The position numbers and the translations under genes are program-made. DNA of 64,000 bases from Endomychus coccineus (taxonomy: Eukaryota; Arthropoda; Insecta; Coleoptera; Endomychidae): NCBI GenBank assembly GCA_958510875.1, contig OY294070.1, positions 18,157,631 to 18,221,630 of the forward strand. Reading direction: 5' to 3'. Below are positions 56,401 through 64,000 of this stretch, piece after piece (position 1 is the stretch's first letter; the number at the start of each line of letters is the position of its first letter). The notes under the pieces were generated by a model, which was not told where the DNA came from, did no database searches, and saw nothing but the letters and a program-made list of their open reading frames with translations.

Positions 56401-59400
56401 TCACTATATGCAAAATTGGTTTGACGCAGTACATAAAATGTCTTTTGATTATTGAAGCTTGAATATTGTCTATTCCTGGGGCAGATTTAGGTTTCAGATC
56501 ATTTATGTGCTTTGTGATTTCTTCCTCATTGGCTGGCGTTAGAAATAAGGAATTGTGATTTAATGTTTGTTTGTTAATGTATTGTATGTTATGTTTTTAT
56601 CTAATATCTTATTAGCGAGAGTTTTTCCTACACAGGAGAAATATTTATTGAAACAATTGGCAATATCACCGTCATTCTTCATTTCAATTCCTTCATCTTT
56701 TATGAGTTTAATTTGATCAGTTTTATTTAGTTTGTTATTTGTAATTTTTTGAACAGTGTCCCACATTTTTTTTAAATTATATTTTTCTGAATAAATTATA
56801 TTTTTGTAATAGTTGATTTTTAATTTTCTTATTAATTTACTTAAAAGGTTCCGATAATTTCTAAAATTAGACCATGACATATTCGTGTTTTCTCTAACAG
56901 CTATTGATTTTAGAGCATCTCTATGCTTTATTGAAATTATGACACCTTGTGTTATTCAGGGTTTGATTTTATGAAACTTGATTTTGTTATTAAATGTTTT
57001 AGTGCAAACTTTTATGTAGTTTGACATTTTATTGATAAATTTTTCAGTGCATACATTTGAGTCTTGGCTACTGTATACACAGTCCCAATTCTCCAGGCTT
57101 AGTAATTGGTTTAGTTTGTTATGGTTTAGTTTATTTACACTATTGATGCAATTTAGCGGTTTTTTTGCGGTGTTATTCTTTGTGGGGATAGTTATATTTA
57201 CTATAGTTGAATAATGATCAGTTAAGCTGGATTTTACTATTGATGAAGTTACATTATAGTGATTTTGAATGTGCAATTTTACAAAAAAGTGATCTAGACA
57301 AGATTTTGTCCCATTAATTTCTCTGGTAGGTTGCGTTATTAGTTGAAAATACCCATGTTCGGCTAATACGTTTAAATATTCAAAAGTTTGTGGGATATTT
57401 AGTTTTAGTAAATCTATGTTAATATCTCCACCAAATATGTTGATATCATTGAATTGATAATTATGCAATAAGTTATTGAGATTGTGACAAAAATTTTCTT
57501 CTGATGTAGACGGTAATCTGTAAATTCCAATTATTCCTACAGAGTTATGACATTTATTAAATTTTACATTCAAAAATTTTTTGTTATTATACATGTATTA
57601 CAGGTAGTCTCACACAACATATGGTTGTGCATTTGACGGGGGAAGATGCCCTGAAATTTCATTGTACAGAATGTTCGTTTAGAACCAAGCGTAAAGATAA
57701 TCTAACCAAACACATGTTGAAGCACAAGAAGGATGAAGATGTTAGAATGTATTACTGCCCAGAATGTCCTTTTACGAGTAAATTCAGTTGCAAACTGTCG
57801 AGACATCTGCATGTCCATCGCAGCGGCGACGATCTAACATTACACAAGTGAGTAAAATTATATTTTTAATAATCTATATCTAATTGCATGCTGGAAGAAC
57901 ACCTTCTTTATCAGTTGGGACTATTATAATGGGGAATTACATGCATTCAGGTTTTTGTTAGTTTTGCCTGTATGTATTGTTATGATTTCATGTCATAAAC
58001 AATAAAAATTTAAAAATAATAACTTACCGAACTTTGAAAATCAGAAAAGATCAAATAAAAGATATTTATATGGAATTAAAAACAATAGTAAAAGCTAAAT
58101 AATAGTTAGGATATTAAAATTAACAATGTAAAACATAATAAACAACAATGTAATAGAATAAGAAGTGATAAACAAGAACTTCAGTGAAAGTGAAGAAACG
58201 TACTGTGTAACGAAGGCAGAAATCATAATTAAAGTGATTACAAAACTATCATGAGATAGTACAAAACATTGAATAATGTTATAGATATAAGTTAGGATTA
58301 GTAAATTTGAGTTATGTAATGTTAAAAGAATGTTATTGATATAATATGGTATGTATTAGATTTAAGAATAAGTAACTGTCAAGAAAACCATAAATATGGG
58401 AATAATCATATTAATAATAACCCAATCATAGGTTATATTATACCAAAGTGTGGGGAAAAATGTAGGCAATATTAATTTAAAAAGAAGGAATCACTATCAA
58501 TTAAAATAAGTTGAAAATCTCCAATAATTCAAAAATTAAAGCATACTAAATTCTGATTGGTTGAGAGGAATTTCTAGTGTCAGTTTGGTAACAATGAGTA
58601 CTTCTGTCAGTTTAACAACAATTAACTTGGCATTCTTGATAAGTAAAGTAAGCACCTGATAGGTTGTTTATGACATCAAGTAGCGTCGGTTTTGGAGGCC
58701 TATAAAAAGGTCTGAAAGTAAAGCCAAGTTCAGTTTGCATTAATATCCAAGCAGAGACTGTTCTTCTCTGGCAACTCACCAAAATTTTCTAACCTAAGTT
58801 TATAAAAGATAAACATCAGAGAACGCAAGTGTTCCAAACTTCGATAGGTTCAAAGTAACCAAAGTTAATAAGTTTTATTAAAATTCAACGAGTGTTCCAA
58901 GTATCTAAACCAAATAAAAGGTAGTAATAACCTCCAATTTATAAGAAGTATCCAACGATTGCCATTCTTCAACATAATTTCAATAAAGCATCGAAAAGTT
59001 TTATGTCTTATCTAAAAGAATAAAACAAAGTATTATCAACAGTTCCTGATCCTCAAGAAGAAGTAACCAAAAATTAGTTACCTGTGATTATCGTGAAAAA
59101 GCATAGTGTTGTGTAAAAGGTGAATCAACGAAATTATAAAAGGAAGTAAATTGAAAATTGCCCACATTGTTAAACACACTTTTGGATATTATCTAAACGT
59201 AAGTTTGTTTATAATTTCTACATCATATTATCCGTGTTATCTGTAAAGAAAAAGGAAGATTATTAATTATAACAATATAAACAAATATTAGTTGAAAAAG
59301 TGTCTTAAGGTTATGTCATAGATTTTGTAAACATAAAATTGAATTGAACAAGATAATAAGAGTCATAGAAATTAAATATTGTGAAATCAAAGAGCATTGT

Positions 59401-62400
59401 GTTTAATTCCATATAAAAATTATTCTATAGATAAACTTCAAAACTTCAAAAATAAGAATTAATTTAAAATTCAAATAAAATAAAATCATAAGAAATTAAT
59501 CTTAATAGTATGTAAAAAAATCTAGGAAGTCTCACCGACTTCTAATTGTCTTCTCGATTTGCAACTTTGCAAATGAATGAAATTCGCATGACAATACAGA
59601 CTGTGTGGAAATAACGTTAATTTACTTCAGGATTCTATTCCTCAGATGATTTTATGGTAAAAGTTCATATAAATATGTGTCGACGAAAAATGCTTTTTAA
59701 GTGAGTGAACCCTGTAGATCGATTTTTGTTAATATCTTACAAAACTGAATTTTCATCATAGAAGTGCATAATAGGAGATTGCATTTTTTTGTCATATCTT
59801 CTAATGACTACAATTTTTCAATAATTTGTTTCCATAATATGACCTAAATTCACACAATTTATTTACCCACAGTTACAGAGCATGAAATGACAAATAGAAT
59901 TTAACATATAGAAAAATACATATAACAAACATAATAAGAAAAAAAAACTGAAAAACAAGAAAAAGTGGTTGTAAAATTTGTAACGGGTGACAAATGATGA
60001 GATGTTAGATTAAGATTTATGGTATGCTTGCTCATGTATGGATGTAATATTACTTATCCGTCGAAATAATGTATGTTGTTGAAAATAAATTTAACCCATT
60101 TATAAATATAGAAAGCAGTTATACTGAGAAATTTCAATGATTTTAAATGTGATTTGCAGGATTCTTTGAAATGTTAATTTTTTAGTATGCATTTGGGCCT
60201 TTTCTGGGTAATGAAAATGTCCTTGGCGCTGCTAGAGCCCTCCCATTTTTTGGTATTGGTTGAGATGGTAGCGAGTTTAGTAAAATGTTGAGTGCACTCA
60301 GCCAAAGACCCTTGTACACCATTCCCTTTTACGTTTTTCAGGGGGTATTTGAATACCTCGCTACTCGACAGAATCCTGAGATTCCCCGGGCCTAGCCAGG
60401 TTGACCTAGTTCGTTTTATGTTATCTTTAGAGTGTTGTTTTTGAATGATCTAAAAACGAGAAAAATAGTTTAAATATTCCTGGGGTGCCGCTAGAAAAGT
60501 TATATCCATTTTCTTGCGGAATTTAAATTAATAATAAAGTCACCAATCAAAAAAACACAAGAGATCAAAGTCATAGATAATTTGAATACGCGTCAAATGA
60601 GCCAAGGCATAAGTCATTTGAAGGTTATGGGTCCGAGATAAGCATAGATATTATATATACATACATGGATAGCGCATGGTATACAAACCTCTGTTCTGTC
60701 GATGACTCCAACACGTAAGAGAGACAGAAGACCTATTTCAGCCTGGTATTAGACAGAGATGAAGATCATTCTGACCACGTGACAAGTGGCAAGAACGTGC
60801 ATAATTTACATTGTTTTATATGGAGCACTTTACGAATTTCATGAATTATCAAGTTTATCCTATTTGATCGGTTTTTATGATTCAGCAACAATACATAATA
60901 GTATTGTACATTATGTACAAAATTACATTAAAGATATAGAATTAAATATCGCTCATTTTGAATTTAGTCATATTTCCATGAAGCACCCATATGCAACTTA
61001 TTCTGTATTTCATCAATGGAAAACTTTAGTATGTAATTAACTGAAATTACTCTACCCCACGTTAAATGACATATTTAGTTATCAACAGCTTCAATTATCA
61101 ATTAATACATATATTCAACTACAGAATCATTACCATTCGTGACCTAATAAATAAAACAACATCTTTCATAATGTCGTGAAGATTTAATTATAATATGGAA
61201 AACAAGTAACATATACATATTCAAAATTAAGCAAGCCATAGAAGAAATATATGTCAAGTATTTGATTATTTATTATTTTTATTTTTTGCTTATCAATAGT
61301 ATGCTTCGCAATTTGAAAAATTATATTCATGTTAGGGCATGACGGTATATGGGACAGAAAAGATGGTATCAAAATGTTAAAATCTACTAAGTATATAATC
61401 AACCAACTTTCTGGTTCATTTACAGGTTGTTCTTCATTGATCCTAAATGAGGTGCCCTCACAACAAATAATGTTTGCATCATCACTAGTAAAAACATAAT
61501 AAACAACATATACCCAGCTAAAAATTATGACAAATTCATATTGTTTACAGTTTTCTAAGTTCTCTAGGTTTCACCTTACGTTTAAAGACATTCGCCAGAA
61601 AATTCAAAATACTAGGAGGAACTACATGGTCTTTTACTGATTTCTTTCCAAATGAATACACGAAATCATTATCTATAAAGTGTTCACTGCAAAGATGATA
61701 ATTCTTGTTGGGCAAGAAGTTTTTTCTCTTCATTGCTATTACCAATTTTTGTTTTAATTTTCATCTGAAGGAAATCCGAAATGAACAGTAATTATTACAC
61801 TATTAGTTTCTATTTTCGATTGTGAATGATCGATTAAAATTGTACTTCTAACGTCTACGTTTTAATTACATTATTGTGAACTAGGTATCTACTATCACTA
61901 TCCAGTATCTACTAAACTTGTAAATACCAGTGAAAACTAGGTCCTCCTTTTTGATACCGATTTGTACATCCAAATGCGGAACACGATTTCACCATTGTTA
62001 TATCTTAGATTTATTAAAAGTATTCAAGAAGACTAATTAATCACACACTTCACCATTATAACCTTATTGTCGTCGAAGAGTTATTACACAATATCATTTG
62101 ATAAAATGAAAATAAAAAGCCAAACAACTAAAAAACAAAGCACTAAAGAAGTTTTCTGTATCAAAATATTGCTATTTTCTTTTGAAAACAACATAATATG
62201 ATAGATTACAGTAACATGTACTCTTATGGCTAGAACGATGTTTTGCCACTTATCAGCTGTTCCATATGTTGGAGTCAATGAAAATCCCTGATGCGCTATC
62301 CATGTATGTATATATAATATCTATGGAGATAAGGCCAATTTTGTGATATTTTTTTTAAAATAGAAAAAAAAATGCAAAAATATTTTGTTTGCGTGAAAAG

Positions 62401-63594
62401 ATGGCATTTTTATTCTACTTTTCACTGGATTTTTTTGTCGCCAAAATTTGAATTTCGCGAAAAACCGTAAAATTATGATTGCACGCTGAAAATTCTATAT
62501 TTTGACTCAAAACGAAATGGATTTTGTAGATTTTGACAAATATTTCCTAAAATAACCATCAAATCACATATTGCTCTGAATGCCGAATTTTGGCGGAACT
62601 TTGAACATTTTTGACCTCGGAAAATTGGAGAAATTTTGAGGTTAGAAAAAACGAAAAAAAAACAAATTTGAGGTATTTATTAGTTTCATTCTTGTATGAC
62701 TACATCAAGATCGAAATCTTGTAAGGGATTTTTTTATTGTTTGGAGGTGGTTGAAACCCTTTATGGGCACCTTATGGTTCTGTAACATCCCATAAGGTAG
62801 TGTGGGAGTCACTGAGTCCCGAACTTAATCACCTCAGATGTACCCACTAAACACTCCACCTCGTGTGGTAGGCTCGATCCTGCAACCAGGGCAGTCTCGA
62901 TGACACTTGGGTTTGGGGTTTGACAGCCCATTGTATCTTGCCGCACCACTTTCTCGGGCCATCGGAAAAATTCCGCAGTCGCAGGATTCGAACCCCGCGA
63001 CCAGCAGCAACAGTGATTAGAAGATCGATTCTTCTACCACTGAGCTATCTGCCCCTAAGGGAGTTGGTTCAAGAGCTCTACTGGGTCATTTAAGTAATTT
63101 GTGTAGATAGAATTTTCAGTAATGGTAGATACTGTTTCACTTCAATGGACTATATGGCATTAACAACATCCAGCTTAGTTATTATGAATTATACCATCAT
63201 GATTATAATATATATAAAAAACACTATGAAATTTTCTTGCAGATGTTCAGAATGTGAATTTGTAACCCGATGGAAGAATAACTTATCACAACATATGCGT
63301 GTCCACCAAGACAGTTCCAAAATAACTCTCTTCAAATGCACTGAATGTTCGTTTAGTACGAAGTGGAAAACTTGTTTAACAGAGCATATAGTGATGCATA
63401 AGACTGGCGACGATATGAAGGAATATAAATGTACAGAATGTAGTTTCAGCACCAAATGGAAGAAGAGCTTGAATATGCATCTATTAACCCATAAATCTGA
63501 TGACAGTATAAAAAAATTCAAGTGCGATATGTGTGCTTACAAAACTTATAGATCTCATCATTTAAAACGCCACATGTTGACGCATTTCAAATAA
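50472..63594 (+). CDS. double-ZAD C2H2 zinc-finger protein
   Basis: Six exons: 50472-50585, 50660-50980, 51122-51639, 53971-54419, 57604-57847 and 63243-63594; 1998 nt, 665 aa, with GT-AG and matching phase at every junction. The first ZAD-like module runs from MSFCRICSDPLFSHNENELG to KICIQCITLLRSTYNF. A second follows: VCRTCLKEVVNNEF to PILCKTCVEMLIMSFAFHSK. Both show the C-x2-C...C-x2-C pattern. Exon 3 then gives an acidic linker with a short repeat (EEPPEIEEPHEIEEPPETE). Exons 4-6 encode eleven C2H2 fingers such as FKCTECSFSTKWKTCLTEH, C-x2-C-x12-H-x3-H, with long KxGDDxKxFKC-type linkers; one finger is split across exons 4 and 5. Introns 3-5 are packed with transposons. Likely a nuclear regulator. 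Confidence 0.88.
51690..52121 (+). mobile_element. LINE reverse transcriptase fragment, sense
   Basis: Plus strand encodes GVPQGTVFGLILFLVYINTL, then IISYADGTMLIF (catalytic box YADD changed to YADG) and LDALKLTINLTKTNYIAFS. Its 3' side is cut by the TA-flanked element at 52124. Lies in intron 3 of the double-ZAD gene. Confidence 0.8.
52124..53073. mobile_element. TA-flanked terminal-inverted-repeat element, copy 2
   Basis: 950 bp, CCGGGATATCAAAAATTATC to its inverted copy, TA on both sides (52122-52123 and 53074-53075). It aligns with 1666-2646 throughout. A plus-strand frame (ERQTSYVISYERNHFDICLE) is open in both copies but matches no domain I know. Confidence 0.88.
53090..53935 (-). mobile_element. 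LINE reverse transcriptase fragment, antisense
   Basis: Minus strand: MYNNTDGIQIGVPQGTFIGP, TITSYADDTGLVFED (catalytic DD), then LSLNVGKTSYIAFSLTEANR and KYLGIIIDKHLKWTDHINTL, the same order as in the longer LINE at 54513-57600. Stops near 53595. It ends right beside exon 4 of the double-ZAD gene. Confidence 0.85.
54513..57600 (-). mobile_element. 5'-truncated LINE filling an intron, endonuclease and RT
   Basis: Minus strand, 3.1 kb, 3' end an (ATT)n tail at 54513-54530. 57594-56956: apurinic endonuclease C-terminal part (NIFGGDINIDLL, SCLDHFFVK, SLTDHYSTI). 56880-56560: connecting region. 56434-54971: RT of 487 aa with [74 protein letters not shown] and KVKYLGIIIDRHLKWDKHI. RT motifs are intact. 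Stops or shifts separate the three frames, and the endonuclease N-terminus is missing. No RNase H; resembles Jockey/CR1-type elements. It occupies nearly all of intron 4 of the double-ZAD gene. Confidence 0.92.
57978..59430 (+). repeat. LTR-like dispersed repeat with TATA promoter, copy 2
   Basis: Starts TGTTATGATTTCATGTCA and aligns with 31299-32700 in the same orientation. It keeps the gaggcctataaaaaggtctg TATA block (about 58697), an initiator-like ttcagttt downstream, AATAAA signals and the aaacgtaagtttg donor-like site (59196). Located in intron 5 of the double-ZAD gene, sense. Confidence 0.65.
59431..60642. other. intronic interval, nothing recognised
   Basis: Part of intron 5 of the double-ZAD gene between the LTR-like repeat and the P-like element. 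No coding sequence; 60210-60430 is less AT-rich and may be repeat-derived. Confidence 0.4.
60643..62325 (-). mobile_element. P-superfamily-like element with 35-bp TIRs and 8-bp duplication
   Basis: GAGATAAG at 60635-60642 and 62326-62333 flank the element. Both ends begin CATAGATATTATATATAC and are identical for 35 bp (to ...GGATAGCGCAT). A THAP-domain remnant lies at 61545-61790 on the minus strand. At 1683 bp it is too short for a full P transposase and is probably a non-autonomous derivative. Perfect duplication and TIRs suggest recent movement. In intron 5 of the double-ZAD gene. Confidence 0.9.
61545..61745 (-). pseudogene. THAP-type zinc-finger remnant
   Basis: Minus-strand VIAMKRKNFLPNKNYHLCSE then HFIDNDFVYSF and DHVVPPSIL. 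This is the second half of a THAP domain (C-x2-H pair in LCSEHF, then the V-P-S/P-I tail). Upstream, FGFPSD is readable one frame away (about 61770-61790), so a single-base shift interrupts it; the first Cys pair is not seen. Transposase origin fits the surrounding P-like element. Confidence 0.75.
62334..62721. other. intronic interval, nothing recognised
   Basis: AT-rich sequence with homopolymer runs in intron 5 of the double-ZAD gene. No feature is supported. Confidence 0.4.
62729..63055 (-). mobile_element. tRNA-derived SINE with 7-bp target duplication
   Basis: On the minus strand the 5' end ggggcagatagctcagtggt has an A box (tagctcagtggtaga), a loop cttctaa like an Arg-TCT tRNA, and a B box (ggttcgaatcc). 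A 250-bp body and an A-rich end (caataaaaaaa) follow. TCCCTTA flanks both ends (plus-strand taaggga at 62722-62728 and 63056-63062). About 327 bp. It lies 180 bp before the last exon of the double-ZAD gene. Confidence 0.9.
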
Positions 63595-64000
63595 TAAAAA
63601 AATGTTGAAATTCTAGTTGAACCAATATTTTGTGTTACATTTATATTTATTATTATCGATTTGTACGATAAAATATATTATTTTTTTCAAGACTTTTTTA
63701 ATAATATGCAAGAACAAAGATTTGTACGTTTTTGTATTTCTGATTAGAACTGAAATAATTTATGTAAATTAACTGTAATTAAATTTTTTAAAGTAATATA
63801 AATAGTACATAATTTATATTTCCATTTGAAATTTATAAATACAGGATTTTAGTTATTGTGACTGGATTTTTATTTTCTAGTTTCTAGGTAGACCCCAGTT
63901 GATATAGAAATAAATAAAATATCCAATTATCGAGTTCGAATAAATTTTCAATAAACGCTCAAGATGGAGTTCCGCGCATACTGTCCGACTAGTTACCAGC
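63595..64000. other. 3' flank of the double-ZAD gene
   Basis: 3' UTR and downstream sequence. AATAAA occurs at 63593-63598, overlapping the stop codon, and again near 63910. No further gene. Confidence 0.5.

Noticed and set aside
62980..63055. Possible tRNA gene on the minus strand
   Set aside because: A and B boxes are present, but the 3' acceptor half does not pair and the sequence continues into a 250-bp body with flanking TCCCTTA duplications; it is a SINE head.

Overview
The window is AT-rich eukaryotic DNA. Genes have GT-AG introns, ZAD and C2H2 zinc-finger genes are present, and Penelope-like, LINE, mariner, hAT-like and P-like elements are dense. This points to an insect nuclear genome. 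A beetle or a related TE-rich insect is plausible, but the species is not resolvable from sequence alone. Most of the 64 kb is transposon-derived.

Cellular genes read with consistent splice phases: (1) the first two coding exons of a bleomycin hydrolase-like peptidase (4697-5054, minus), whose remaining exons must lie left of the window; (2) a small gene resembling CUSTOS (6374-6838, minus), sharing an upstream region with (3) mitochondrial malate dehydrogenase (7307-30472, plus, five exons, 336 aa), whose introns 3 and 4 are swollen to about 9.4 and 12.5 kb by insertions; (4) a single-exon ZAD plus ten-finger transcription factor (38252-39457, minus); (5) PIG-F of GPI-anchor synthesis (40740-41429, minus); (6) two tandemly duplicated two-exon C2H2 genes (44848-46671 and 47773-49401, minus); (7) a six-exon zinc-finger gene with two ZAD-like modules and eleven fingers (50472-63594, plus, 665 aa), with transposons in its long introns.

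The most notable system sits inside malate dehydrogenase intron 4. It is an 8.7 kb two-gene DNA transposon (17683-26380) with CCCAGCAAACACA termini. It carries an array of about 109-bp subterminal repeats, a tnp2-like (CACTA-type) transposase broken by one frameshift, and an intact seven-exon DUF4806-type gene.

A second theme is P-superfamily activity. There is a 1.68 kb element with 35-bp perfect TIRs and a perfect 8-bp target duplication (60643-62325), plus THAP-domain remnants. Several 30-38 bp palindromes are flanked by 8-bp duplications and begin CATAGA; they look like excision footprints retaining about 15-19 bp of each element end.

Other mobile DNA comprises four Penelope-like copies, two copies of a TA-flanked element with about 70-bp inverted repeats, many antisense LINE pieces, two LTR-like repeats with TATA boxes, a mariner relic beside a long fold-back repeat, a 223-bp MITE with a perfect 8-bp duplication, and a tRNA-derived SINE with a 7-bp duplication.
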